Made by a program: the position numbers and the translations under genes. From the NCBI GenBank assembly GCA_026936325.1, contig JAPTHN010000104.1, positions 298,001-362,000 of the forward strand: a stretch of DNA of 64,000 nucleotides. The letters run 5' to 3'. The stretch is from Platynereis dumerilii (lineage: Eukaryota > Annelida > Polychaeta > Phyllodocida > Nereididae). Shown here one piece after another: positions 26,801 to 34,886 of this stretch. The notes under the pieces are model-generated. The model was not told the DNA's origin and searched no databases. It saw nothing but the letters and a program-made list of their open reading frames with translations. The first letter of the stretch is position 1. Every line of letters starts with the position of its first letter.

Positions 26801-29800
26801 ACATTTTATTAAATTCTATAAGCGTATTACAATTTATTAAGGCTATTAAAAGAATATTTAGTTAAAAGGTCAATCAATTTGATGCCACAAAGACAATCCA
26901 TAATTGGCATACAAAAACGGCAATCACTATAGATATTAAGAGGTTTTCACCCTAAATTATTGCAAATACAGCAGTATTTTGATTAATAAGCTCAGTTGAT
27001 AATGGCTCATGGTGCCCAGGCCATGCCTCATGGTGCCCAGGGTCGGGGCACTGTGAGCCGTCTGACAACTTTTTTTGGAGACCATATTTTGACCTTTCAA
27101 AGAAGTTAAATATAATGGTACCGCACTGAATATTATACTCTGGGGTCCCCTTTTTTTCAATTTCAAACATCATTAAAAAATTTCATGCCCTAATATTATT
27201 AGCCAAGAGGTCTAACTGTCATTACAAAAAGTAACTGTCTGTAGTACTCTATACATATTTGAACCATAGGCTCACCGGCGCATAATTACAAAAAACCGCT
27301 TTCTGTTAACATGTTACTCATTGTAGAATGGCCCATTCAGTAAACACTGGTTTCCGATGAGGTTCTAAATATCAATTGCATTTTATTTGTCTGCCCCATG
27401 ATTTCCAATGTAAAAGGATCATAATATTGATCAACCCACAATAATCTGAAAATGCCTGACTATAAAATTGGCCATAAATTTGTTTATTAGGACTCAATGG
27501 TTTCCAGTTATTCGTTCAACATAAGAAAATATATTTTAAAAACAAATTTGTCTTTTGCAGAAACAACCACTCCTGCCACAACCACCACTCCTGCCACAAC
27601 CACCACTCCTGCCACAACCACCACTCCTACCACATCCACTTTTGCCACACCAACCACAGCTGCCACAACCACGGCTGCCCCTCCTTCCTCGACTGAGTCA
27701 GGTTCTTCCAACTCCCAAGGCAACAAATGTGAGCATTGCTGTCAGTTATAAATACTTCTTAATATGCATGTACGTATATACGAGGATTTTCTAAAGTTTT
27801 GTCTAGCTTGTGATAGACCTAACTTTTGCAGGTTTAACACAAGCATAATGATATTTAGATTGTTTACTTCTGAGGCAATTTGCTCTTTGTCTTCTTCCAT
27901 CATACCGTATTTTCTGTTATTATATATATATAGAATTTTATTGACATAAAAAAGCATCAAACAGATATATAGACGCACATTCCTTTATATATACAGATAT
28001 ATAGACGCACATTCCTTTATAAACGCTCGTCCCCCCCCCAATCTAGAATTGATTTGAATTAAAATGCCATCAAAATATGACCCTATCTTACTTTTTTAAT
28101 GCAAAAATGTGCCTTCGCTCTGTCAACATTCACAGGTAGCCATTTTCTAGCAGGAGAAATATTGCGCTCATTGTCCACCAGGGTGGCCAAAGTGCATGTG
28201 CTGCCCCTGGGAGTGACTGGTTGCATTACAGCAAGACTTGGCCAGATCGTGAAGGAATTGTCGACCATCTCATCATTACATCTGCCCACTGGGCGTCTAA
28301 TACAGAAAACATGACACCTCGGCACCTCTTTCTTCTTCCCCCTCTCTCCTCCTCATGATCTTCTGTCTTTGGTAATATTCCCTTTTGCCATACTCACTAT
28401 ATTTTTCTCTTCTTCATGAAATTTTCCTTTTCATCTTCCTGTCACCTTTTCGTCCTCCGCACATCATATTCTTCTTCTTCTAGTCTTCCCCATCTTCTTC
28501 TTTTTCTGCTTCTCAGGAGTGATTCTTCTCCACCTTCTTCCTCTGGTCTCATCCTTTTTCCTTTTTCTTCTAAAGTCTGCCCCTATTTTGCTCGTCTTCT
28601 CCTCATCTTATTTTTGCCCCTTCTCATTTTAAGAGGAGCTGGTACATGTGAGAGGAATTTGGGAAAGCTTCTGACCACTTGCAATCGTCTTGCGATGACC
28701 ACAAACTCCCTGTTGATTTGATTTGTTTTGGAGCTCAGAAGTCAACAAAGTTCAACTGCAGACAGTGCATTTTTCAACATAATTAGTACCTGGGAGCCCA
28801 AATGGTGTATGCAATCTTATTTCAATTTAGTTGATCTCATGATTGTTTTTACAATTCTTTCCAGATGTCTCATTGGTTGTAGTACCAATCCTCTTGGTTC
28901 TCATTGTAGTCCTCTGCACATACGCCTTTTTCAAGAGGTGAGTCTCAAGCATGAAACAAATTGATTCACAAAGATTTTGGTCATGGGCTGCAATTCTGTG
29001 GCTCCACAGCCAAATTCCATGGTTCTGCTACCAACAAAACGGTCTAGACAACTTCAGATTTCAAACAACTTTCTTGCCCAAATGTCCTGACTAAATTGAA
29101 GATCTGGACATTTTTAGCCAAATTATAACTCTGGAGAGCAGCCAGATCATGACTTGTGTATGTGTAAAAGTTGTGTTAGACCTGCTCTAACAAAGAAAGA
29201 TGCCTGTAAGAACACTCCAGTCAGGATCTAATACAGAAAGATGCATGTTAGAACCTTCGAGTCGGGACCTTACTTGACAAAATACATGTTAGAACTCTCC
29301 GGTTGGGATCTAGCTGTCAAAGATGCATTACATTGTGTTCTATAGAACCTTCCCGTCGTGATCTAGCTGTTAAAAATGCATGTTAAAACCCTCCGGTCAG
29401 GATCTTGCAGAGAAAAATGCATGTTAGAACCCTCCGGTTGAGATCTAACTGACAAAAATGATAGAACACCCCAGTCATGATCTAGCTGTTAAAAATGCAT
29501 GTAAGAACCCTCCAGTTGGAATCTAACAGACAAAAATGCATGTTAGAACCCTACGATTTGGATCTATCTGACAAAGATGCATCTTAGTACCCTCCAAATC
29601 GGTGTCAAACTTCTACCAAGGATCATGACAATTTTGTCTTTCCAGAGGAAAATGCAGCAATTGCAGACCCCATCTTCTGGCAGAAATTGTGCTGCCCAGA
29701 AAGAGTGATGTGGGAAATGGAAGGATGGACGACCAGCAGGGAGGTATGTGTAACATTTGTCTTTACGTAGAGTGCAGGATCTTCTTTTCATAATGACTTG

Positions 29801-31951
29801 ATTTGACTTGTGTTGTGTTGGTGTACCCGGGAGCAGCCGAGGCAGCTCAACCAGGATCTTTATGGAGGGTGCTGCACTTTTTATTTTTATTTTTTGGTGA
29901 CCGCCGTATGATGATGGGATGAGAAGACTGGGAGTCTGGAACATACACCATTAATTCAGGGATGCGCAGGGTCTTTCACTTGCCCTGCATAGAATACCAT
30001 TTAATGTACCATGAGCTCAGACTAAAGTGAGCTCCCGGGGCTAGATTTGAACCCACGCCCTCAAAGCCAGTGGACAAGCAGTCTTGACCATTAGGCCAAG
30101 GGGGAACATAGTAGGCCTATTCATCAAATTAACCTTGTATTTTTTAAATTACACACAAAAAGGTACTGATTACTTTATGTTTTAAAGTGCTTTGTCAATG
30201 GTTTATTTTACTTGGCAAATTACACTCCTCTCTGCATTGTCAAAAGTTATATATAATAGAATCCTGACTCAGTAGCTGGCCCTCATAACCCAGCAGGGTT
30301 GCATGGTCGATAACTAAAACATCACTCGCTCAGTAACTCAATACCTACATATCTCACACAGCGTTCGCGGACATGGAAGTAGACCATTATTACATTTAAC
30401 CATAGAAATACATAGAATGGACATGAGGCTCTGGCAGATGAAGCAACCAAATCCACCATCTTGGAACTGCCCTGTATCCTGGCACAATGTAACAGTGACA
30501 TCACCAATAACAGTGATGTCACTTATAACAATGGTATGACGTCACATCATAATTAGTCTATTGTGGCATCATATCTCAGGGCAGTTCCAATATGGCGGAT
30601 TTGGTGACCTCATCTTGAGGAGGCATCCTACAGCCTCATGTCCGTTCTATGTATTTCTATGCATTTAACAAAGCAATGTTGATTTTGCTTTCAGACTATT
30701 ATGAACTCATGCCTGGCGTTGATATTTGCCCTCCACCAAGGCCACACAATCAACTGAGTGACGTAGTCCCTCCAGTGCCTCCACCAAGGCCGCACACTCG
30801 AACACAGAGTGGCCCTGGTACTACCTCAGAGGCTGATTTTCTATACAGCTATGCCACTTCCAGTGAAGCTATACCAAGACATGAAATTCTCAGTCCACAA
30901 AGACCTAACCTTCCCCCTGAATTCGGAACATATCTGACCCCGCCACGAGCTAACGTTTCACAACCTGAGAGCGATGAATCAGAGCCAGAGTCCCAACTCT
31001 ACAGTTATGCCACAGATACTTCAAATCAACCAAGACATCTCGCCAAACCCAAGAGCAGGGCAGCACATTTGATGCAAGAAGGCCATCCCGCTCCACCGAG
31101 GCCTAATCTTCCCCCTGAATTCGGAACAAACCTAACCCCACCAAGAGCTAACGTTTCACAACCTCAACTCTACAGTTATGTCACAGATACTTCAAATCTA
31201 CCAAAGCATCTCGCCAAACCTAAGATGGGCCCCCCTGCCAAACCTGATGCAGCGCATTTAGTCGCAGTGAGCAAACACAAGCCCAGGTACGTTTACAGAT
31301 CTATAGATCAAAATTATAGAAGTTTCATTCCTCTCAAGACTGATCTATGACAGCCGGTGAAGTGATTATCTTAAATGCCTAGTTATTTCGTGACCCTCCT
31401 GTCTGGCTATCTTTGAGCATGTCAACAGTATTGAGAAATATTTATGATTTATAATGAAATATTTTGTATCATGTCTACTTTTTCATGAAATGAGACTGCT
31501 TATAAAAGGTTAGAAATAAAACCCTTGTGATTGGAAAAGCTTAATGGAGCAGCATTTTTCATAAGTCAATGATTAATTTCGTTTCTGGCATCGCCCTAGA
31601 ATTTTGTTTAGTACATACTCCAAAAGGTGAAACTAAAATGTATCACAATAATCTCCCTTCTTTCAGAATTGATGAGCTTATTTGACCTACTAAAATATGT
31701 TGATGGAGGGTGATTTTTGTTCCTTGAATTATATTTATGTCTTCCTTGTACTAAAAACAGGATGGCCAAATCAGTCGTATTGAAATATTGGTTGGTTCTA
31801 ACACTGTTGTTCATATATCTATGATACTCAGTTGAATGGTAATGTAACTGTCCTGTTTTTATGTAGACTCCTTATAATCAAAAGGCATCAATAGGACCAA
31901 CTTTACATGTACTTCTTTGTTGTTGCAGGATACGCAGGCTGTCAGTATGAA
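9099..31951 (+). CDS. YWTD-propeller single-pass receptor-like protein (11 exons, 615 aa)
   Basis: CDS exons: 9099-9162, 9577-9840, 13021-13189, 15863-15990, 18844-18994, 23918-24036, 27561-27728, 28865-28937, 29646-29743, 30695-31286, 31930-31951. All introns are GT-AG and every exon phase fits the next, giving 1848 nt. Predicted domains: signal peptide (1-21), six LDL-receptor class B blades (about 22-298, WLFWAD being the clearest YWTD-type motif), Thr/Pro mucin-like stalk (299-354), transmembrane helix (about 356-377), and a cytoplasmic tail (to 615) with PPPRP motifs, a YELM (YxxM) site and repeated SYAT/LPPEFGT blocks. In known proteins such propellers bind ligands outside the cell, often next to EGF modules; none is seen here. 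The tail suggests SH2 and SH3 binding. A specific orthologue is not recognised. Confidence 0.85.
9276..9293 (+). repeat. Short interstitial telomere-like repeat
   Basis: GGTTAGGGTTAGGGTTACC contains about 2.7 units of TTAGGG within intron 1. It is too short to be a telomere and is most likely a repair scar or chance. Confidence 0.6.
9577..9840 (+). CDS. Receptor exon 2: propeller blades 1-2
   Basis: The acceptor is TTATCTCCAG and the donor GTAAGA. It encodes 88 residues including YIYYTVYTNNGYNVDDDIFR and VAVTYDPVNDCLLWTEWN, two LDL-receptor class B blades of the form (I/V)AVDxxxxxLYWTD. Entry and exit phases match exons 1 and 3. Confidence 0.85.
10238..10291. repeat. 13-bp inverted repeat in intron 2
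   Basis: CAAGCTATGATGT (10238-10250) is exactly inverted as ACATCATAGCTTG (10279-10291) around a 28-base loop. It may be part of a decayed MITE. Nearby, 9935-10060 has repeated GGCTAAT words on both strands. Otherwise intron 2 (9841-13020) holds only GATA arrays and the 34-bp hairpin. Confidence 0.6.
11043..11182. repeat. GATA microsatellite with GATATA start
   Basis: About 25 mostly perfect GATA units follow four GATATA-type units. It creates minus-strand frames made only of Ser-Ile-Tyr-Leu, which are not genes. Confidence 0.95.
11190..11260. repeat. Perfect 34-bp hairpin with 3-nt loop
   Basis: The arm 11190-11223 (starting AGATAAATAGAAAAATTCTA, ending CCTGGGG) is the exact reverse complement of 11227-11260, with only CCC between. 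It directly follows the GATA array. It could be a snapback duplication or replication foldback scar. Confidence 0.95.
11701..11852. repeat. GATA microsatellite with GACA interruptions
   Basis: About 37 units of GATA with occasional GACA or GAAA. It is the second array in the same intron, 500 bp from the first. Confidence 0.95.
13021..13189 (+). CDS. Receptor exon 3: propeller blade 3
   Basis: The acceptor is CATTTTACAG and the donor GTAAGG. It encodes RSITMNPHSGQIYFTVLSDA and continues to GIVLNWESG, a third YWTD-type blade and the start of the fourth. A MITE begins about 15 bp beyond the donor. Confidence 0.85.
13205..13573. mobile_element. MITE family with long TIRs, copy 2
   Basis: It has the same long TIRs as the copy at 4896-5257, including GTGGCACTGTGAAAATGGCA at the left and its inverse at the right. 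It begins about 15 bp past the donor of receptor exon 3. The two copies differ at scattered positions, so they are not recent. Confidence 0.85.
13681..15412 (+). mobile_element. LINE 3' fragment split by a hAT-like element
   Basis: 13725-13845 reads as a LINE polyprotein C-terminus (APPVWLHLPRYLKNICDSNK, ending QAINN stop). Sequence from 15020 continues as an A/T-rich 3' UTR and ends in a CATT-repeat tail near 15396-15412. The middle, 13896-15019, is a separate inserted element. The copy is 5'-truncated, without the reverse transcriptase core. Confidence 0.6.
13896..15019. mobile_element. Non-autonomous hAT-like element, 1.1 kb
   Basis: The ends are CAGGCCCGTAGCCAGG and its inverse CCTGGCTACGGGCCTG. 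CAGG(G/C)CGTAGCC ends are typical of hAT elements. The pentamer TTGAT is present at both flanks, but a clean 8-bp duplication is not. The interior is G/C-tract rich with no transposase frame. Confidence 0.8.
15863..15990 (+). CDS. Receptor exon 4: propeller blade 4
   Basis: The acceptor is TTGTTTCAG and the donor GTAAGT. It encodes WLFWADSNKNSIEKSRTRFL and ends at HPNAVALGQN. WLFWAD occupies the YWTD position, making this the clearest blade. The phase joins a split glycine codon with exon 3. Confidence 0.88.
16038..16080 (-). mobile_element. Probable LINE/SINE 3' tail (antisense)
   Basis: TCAGACTCAGACTCAGATAC followed by AGTTTATTATGCC reads on the minus strand as an element 3' end with a short tandem tail, like the LINE tails at 8193 and 15396. 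Little body sequence can be assigned. Confidence 0.4.
16213..16316. repeat. Degenerate CTAT microsatellite
   Basis: A run of CTAT, CTGT and CAAT variants about 100 bp long in receptor intron 4. Confidence 0.8.
16815..17820. repeat. 30-bp minisatellite, ~33 units, with an inverted segment
   Basis: The unit TGACCTCACAACTCAAAATA plus CCCAYCTCAR repeats almost without gaps. Units alternate among a few variants (ACCTCAG, ATCTCAA, GGCCCCA). The stretch 17475-17550 is the same repeat in reverse orientation. Each unit carries TGACCT, a nuclear-receptor half-site. The repeat is open in several frames on both strands, giving spurious frames of 100-150 codons. Confidence 0.95.
18016..18813. mobile_element. 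TIR element with internal TIR-like repeats, copy 2
   Basis: It matches the 5314-6114 element along its full length with many small differences. The left end is GGTGAAAGTGCAAAACCTCA and the right end is the inverse of the family TIR. The right end lies 30 bp from receptor exon 5. Confidence 0.85.
18844..18994 (+). CDS. Receptor exon 5: propeller blade 5
   Basis: The acceptor is TTCTCTTTCAG and the donor GTAATC. It encodes SRLYFCGLHQVQSISVDGTG, then FRAIAVDQIFIYLSSFQT, which are blade 5 and the first strand of blade 6. A TIR element ends only 30 bp upstream of the exon. Confidence 0.85.
18995..20200. other. Intron 5, left part, nothing recognised
   Basis: A/T-rich sequence without paired element ends, repeats or splice-consistent exons that I can support. 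Confidence 0.4.
20208..20480. repeat. Repeats of GGGGCWGGTTGTCACA
   Basis: GGGGAGACCGGGGCTGGTTG is followed by two more GGGGC(T/A)GGTTGTCAC copies, with two further copies near 20437 and 20457. The same leader starts at 20928. This looks like the end structure of a non-autonomous element, but no clear inverted partner closes it. Confidence 0.5.
20821..20879. repeat. 17-bp perfect inverted repeat
   Basis: TATTTTGAGATGTACTC (20821-20837) is exactly inverted at 20863-20879 around a 25-base loop. It is probably a decayed miniature element. Confidence 0.8.
20925..21092. mobile_element. Possible small TIR element sharing the GGTTGTCAC motif
   Basis: It begins GTAGGGGAGACCGGGGCTAG with TTGTCAC and ends GTGACAACTTGCCCC, an approximate inverse. 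The left motif is shared with the block at 20208. No target duplication is evident. Confidence 0.45.
21111..21209. mobile_element. hAT-like micro-MITE, 99 bp
   Basis: The ends are CAGGGGTCGAAATA and its approximate inverse TATTTCGACCACTG. Flanks CCTGTGAC (21103-21110) and CCTGTGAT (21210-21217) match at 7 of 8 positions, as expected of an 8-bp hAT target duplication. Confidence 0.8.
21288..23805 (-). mobile_element. CR1-like LINE, 5'-truncated, antisense in receptor intron 5
   Basis: The minus frame 23795-21882 (637 codons) holds the C-terminal part of the endonuclease (YGDFNYGTINWD, then SDHNIVRFD) and a full reverse transcriptase: APGVDNLYP, NYRPVSLTSQVSKLMEKII, DFSKAFDKVPH, GVPQGSVLGPTLFILYINDI, and FADDTKIY with the catalytic YxDD-like FADD. 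One frameshift near 21885 moves the C-terminal domain (HLDYCVQAWRPYLQ to about 21375) to another frame. The 3' end is a short repeat tail around 21296-21325. Truncation lies inside the endonuclease, so the copy is immobile, but the long open frame suggests a fairly recent insertion. Confidence 0.9.
21882..23795 (-). pseudogene. LINE endonuclease/reverse transcriptase frame
   Basis: 637 codons from the residual endonuclease through the reverse transcriptase core. The palm motifs are present (FADD; LSGVPQGSVLGP). It ends early because of the single frameshift that separates it from the C-terminal region at 21840-21301. It is not a host gene. Confidence 0.9.
23918..24036 (+). CDS. Receptor exon 6: end of propeller
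   Basis: The acceptor is TTCTCTTAAG and the donor GTCAGT. It encodes HCIWRLAKDARYARGNQLQS and ends QDIWGIVLVGSPAQQ, which closes blade 6. The upstream intron holds a 2.5-kb antisense LINE. Confidence 0.82.
24566..25546. mobile_element. 981-bp TIR element, Mutator-like, rich in GACCA repeats
   Basis: The ends GGGTCAGTGTAAAATGCGGA and the exact inverse TCCGCATTTTACACTGACCC belong to TIRs of about 52 bp. Exact 9-bp target duplications ATCAATCAA lie at 24557-24565 and 25547-25555; 9 bp is typical of Mutator-like elements. The interior is built largely from GCAGACCA/GCGGACCA words, including a 12-bp tandem AATGCAGACCAG run at 25010-25072. No transposase frame is present. Confidence 0.9.
25961..25980. 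repeat. AT dinucleotide run
   Basis: About ten TA units in receptor intron 6. Confidence 0.8.
26463..26569. repeat. Two perfect palindromes, GAATAC family
   Basis: GAATACTTTGCAAAGTATTC (26463-26482) and GTATTCGTATACGAATAC (26552-26569) are each perfectly self-complementary. The region 26440-26580 has further ATTCGTA words. It may be the core of a decayed MITE. Confidence 0.7.
27561..27728 (+). CDS. Receptor exon 7: Thr/Pro mucin-like stalk
   Basis: The acceptor is TCTTTTGCAG and the donor GTGAGC. It encodes about four TTTTPA repeats, then an Ala/Thr/Ser-rich stretch ending ESGSSNSQGNK. Such segments are normally O-glycosylated and hold an ectodomain away from the membrane. The 15-bp DNA repeat may vary in copy number between alleles. 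Confidence 0.85.
28319..28632 (+). repeat. Pyrimidine-rich tract, ~310 bp
   Basis: Almost entirely C and T with many CTTCTT words, in receptor intron 7, upstream of the transmembrane exon. No fixed period is seen. Confidence 0.8.
28865..28937 (+). CDS. Receptor exon 8: transmembrane helix
   Basis: The acceptor is CTTTCCAG and the donor GTGAGT. It encodes VSLVVVPILLVLIVVLCTYA followed by FFKR. The hydrophobic run of about 22 residues ends in basic residues, as expected for a type I stop-transfer segment. Confidence 0.88.
29175..29610. repeat. Degenerate ~41-bp minisatellite, about 10 copies
   Basis: Units contain GCATGTTAGAACCCTCCGGT followed by GGGATCTA and CAAA. Copy boundaries occur near 29204, 29247, 29288, 29339, 29382, 29422, 29460, 29500, 29541 and 29583. 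It stops about 36 bp before receptor exon 9. Confidence 0.85.
29646..29743 (+). CDS. Receptor exon 9: juxtamembrane cytoplasmic segment
   Basis: The acceptor is TCTTTCCAG and the donor GTATGT. It encodes GKCSNCRPHLLAEIVLPRKS and ends GRMDDQQG. The CxxC next to the membrane could be palmitoylated; that is inference. A ten-copy minisatellite ends about 36 bp upstream. Confidence 0.8.
29780..30106 (-). mobile_element. tRNA-derived SINE
   Basis: On the minus strand the head reads CTTGGCCTAATGGTCAAGAC and, about 30 bp on, GGGTTCAAATCTAGCCCC. These correspond to the A box and B box of a tRNA-type RNA polymerase III promoter. A tRNA-unrelated body follows to a CAAGTCAAATCAAGTC-type end near 29790. 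The head has no full cloverleaf, so it is not a tRNA gene. Confidence 0.75.
30401..30661. mobile_element. hAT-like MITE, 261 bp, next to receptor exon 10
   Basis: The ends are CATAGAAATACATAGAATGG and the inverse CCGTTCTATGTATTTCTATG, extending to about 75 bp of imperfect TIR. Exact 8-bp target duplications CATTTAAC lie at 30393-30400 and 30662-30669. The right flank leaves only 25 bp before the exon 10 acceptor boundary. Confidence 0.9.
30695..31286 (+). CDS. Receptor exon 10: proline-rich cytoplasmic tail
   Basis: The acceptor is TTGCTTTCAG and the donor GTACGT. It encodes about 197 residues. At its start, DYYELMP carries a YxxM motif (the PI3-kinase p85 SH2 type). PPPRPH occurs twice, one copy inside a PxxPxR SH3-type site. 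Two blocks are duplicated: NLPPEFGT..LTPPRANVSQP and LYSYxTDTSN..HLAKPK, with a third LYSYAT. The frame stays open past the donor to a stop at 31348, so an unspliced form would end 21 residues later. Confidence 0.85.
31930..31951 (+). CDS. Receptor exon 11: C-terminal residues and stop
   Basis: The acceptor is TTGTTGTTGCAG. It completes an Arg codon with exon 10 and adds IRRLSV before TGA at 31949-31951. The alternative is retention of the last intron, which would use the stop at 31348. The splice version is preferred because both sites are strong and an AATAAA lies downstream. Confidence 0.65.
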
Positions 31952-32359
31952 TTATCATCAAGCATGAAACCGGATCCAAACCTCAGCTGCATATATCTCA
32001 TGATCTGTTGTGTGAGTTTCAACAATCAAGACTATGGCTTTGTGATAGGCCTACTAATAGTATCTTAAAATACAGCCATTTCTGGGTAAAAGTTTGGAAT
32101 TAGAACTTCGGGCATTTTTGCCAAAAATTGCCCAAAATAATTGAAAATATTGGAATCGACCCAACGAAAAATGGTTCCAAGTGAATTGTCACCTTAAACA
32201 GATTGAATATCTTTCTTTGATGTATCCTCTAGTATTAAAATAACTGCTGTCATAATTCCAGTAATATTTTTGTTGCAAAATGTGCCTCCTGGTATTGCAT
32301 TCTCTGACGATGAATTATATGACGCATTGTATCTGTGAAGAACTTGATTCTTTTGAATG

Positions 32360-32365
32360 AATAAA
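32360..32365 (+). promoter_or_regulatory. Probable polyadenylation signal of the receptor gene
   Basis: AATAAA lies 409 bp after the stop codon, followed by T-rich sequence (ATGTCTGTTT). This gives a predicted 3' UTR of about 430 nt. Confidence 0.55.
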
Positions 32366-32385
32366 ATGTCTGTTTAACCTCCAAA

Positions 32386-34886
32386 ACTGCTATTGGTCAT
32401 TGATTTTAAATAGTATTGATTAACCTATAACAATATTTGACGTTATCACTTTGGGTAAAAGCGTCGAGGTCTCAGATTTACTAAACTATAAAGTAAGAGA
32501 ATTATTATCCATTCTCTTATTCTACAGACACCGTTCAATTGGCTTTGTCAACCAATCACAAGGCAGTATCAGACCTCGATAAGATACATAGGGAAAACTG
32601 TTCGTCGGAAACCCCAATGTTAGGCCTACAATGTCTTGTTTGAATGTTTTGTTTTTGACAAGCAGGTTTGGCATTAAGTCAAGACAAACACTTACAAATG
32701 TGAAGGCCAACAAACATAAATATCTATTTTGCAAAAGCGCAAAATATTAACATCTCCTAAATTCACAAGAGAACAATTAAGACGAATTCAAACAATTTTT
32801 TATATTTCGGGAGAAGGCGTTTATGAAATTAATTAATCAAATTTGATGTATAAAACAAAAACACCGGAAGTGTCAATAAAATTTGTAATTAACAACAAAA
32901 CTCTACTAATTAGATGTACCTACATTTTGTACATTCATATGAAATATGAAATGAAGTCCGAATTCACAATTATTTATTACAACAACCAACAAACAACTGC
33001 TGTCACTTAACTCTGAGCAATTTACTTATTGTATAAAATATTACTTAGTGCAGTTGTTTTTAATAAGTGAAAATTGAGCAGCTGCAATTAGTGACTATTA
33101 TACAATATAACTGTACTGGGAAGACTCACTGGTTCTAATATTACCATAGTACTGCTGTTGGATGAATATACATAGGGCTATTATATATAATTTATATACT
33201 TATACAGGTTGTCATCAATAGATATACAAACATCCATACACATTACAATAAGAGAATCCGGTAACCATTTAACAAAACGAGAGAATTAATTGCTGGCATC
33301 GCCATTCTGCAAGATCTCTGAACAACAAAATACAATATGTAATAAAATTACGTGTAATCTGCCATCCCCCCCCCCCAAAAAAACTTTGGAAAACCATTGA
33401 AATTTCGTAAGAGAGACCAAAAACATCAGGCAGATGATCGAAAACATGTTGAAAATCAATGGCTCCAAGACAATATTATGCCATTTTAAACGGAACAAAA
33501 TCTGCGTCATGACATTTTGGCAATTATAATATTTATTATTGTCACTCACGCCCCAAAAAAAATATCCTCACGGTAAGCCTATGACACCAACTAATAAATT
33601 ACACTCCATTTTACTGACTTGATTCAACATAAAGGCATATAGGCCAACGGCATACACTCATGCTTCAATACTAAAATTAATGATTAAAAAACAGCAGAGA
33701 GTCCTTTCTAACTAAATCTGGTAACACAGATACGATTGTTAGTGGAATGCTCCGTTTTACTGCAGCTCACCGACGTTCCCATGCACAAAAAACTTTTTCT
33801 GGAAACAACCGCCATTTTGTACCCATTCCTATGTCAATGGGGGTGGTTTTCCGAGGCCCACAACTTGGTTTTCCGAGGCCCACAACATTGTTTAAAATCA
33901 GTTTGTCAACACTGGATTTAGCCCTACCAAGTCGAGAGCTGTCCCCAATCCATGAATACCGCTCGCTTAGGAGACGTACCTGTGGTTATCCGGATATTTA
34001 AACTGACGAAGTCCATCTGGGCGATGATCGTATCATTTTTCGGACTTCACCAGGCCATAAATGAAGGTAGACGTCGTCAATCAACTGGATAATGGGGGGA
34101 ATCCATGCTAAACATCCATTTAAGAATCGGCAATGCAATTTGTTGTGTTTTGGATGGATTTACATGTGTACAGAAGCTAGGAATGTCTGCTCCATTGACT
34201 CGACAATGGTACAAAATAGCGGCTTGTTCCAGGAAAAAGTTTAATGTGCATGGGAACGTCAGAGAGTTGTCAATTGAAAAATCAACTATGACGGCCTATT
34301 AATAATGGAATTGCAGAACAACGTTTGCTGGTCAGGAGATCAATAATCATAAGCGCTAGATTGAGCCATACGACAATGAAATTCTGATCCAACTCAAAGC
34401 TTCTAATTATTCAATGCAACAAATTAACTTTCTGGGCAACAGCAATTGGGATCACTAAAATTAACTGGAGGCATGATGCCAATTATTCAGTGTAACAATG
34501 TAACATGCAATATATGCCTGTATCTCCACACTTCACAAATCTATTATGTACATCTATTGTTGTTATATAATAGTCACACATTAGGTGTACATTTTGTATA
34601 ATATATAAATATTTCATGTATATTGAGATGCTTTGAGCTCCATTCACAGCAGTGGAACAATCTGCAGTGTCACGTGGAATGTTTTAGTATTTGTAAACAT
34701 TGTTGTCATTGATAGAGGATACATCAACTGTCGCCATATCCTTATATAATAATGATATAATAATGAATATCTACATGTAAATAGAATGTACCAAATGTAA
34801 GACTGTGATTGGGGACAGTGAGTTATCTTTGACACATGGTTTCGTAACAGATACCCAAATATTATAGTTACTAGAGTGATTACATA
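32386..34886. other. Intergenic, nothing recognised
   Basis: A/T-rich sequence between the two genes. There is a C-run near 33366 and G+C-richer sequence at 33740-34070, but no splice-consistent exon. Short frames there do not resemble a family I know. Confidence 0.4.

Noticed and set aside
30040-30106. A tRNA gene on the minus strand
   Set aside because: A and B boxes are present but no complete cloverleaf forms and the sequence runs on into a SINE body.
33736-34302. Possible small gene in the G+C-richer intergenic part
   Set aside because: Frames are short and overlapping, with no family resemblance and no consistent splice sites.
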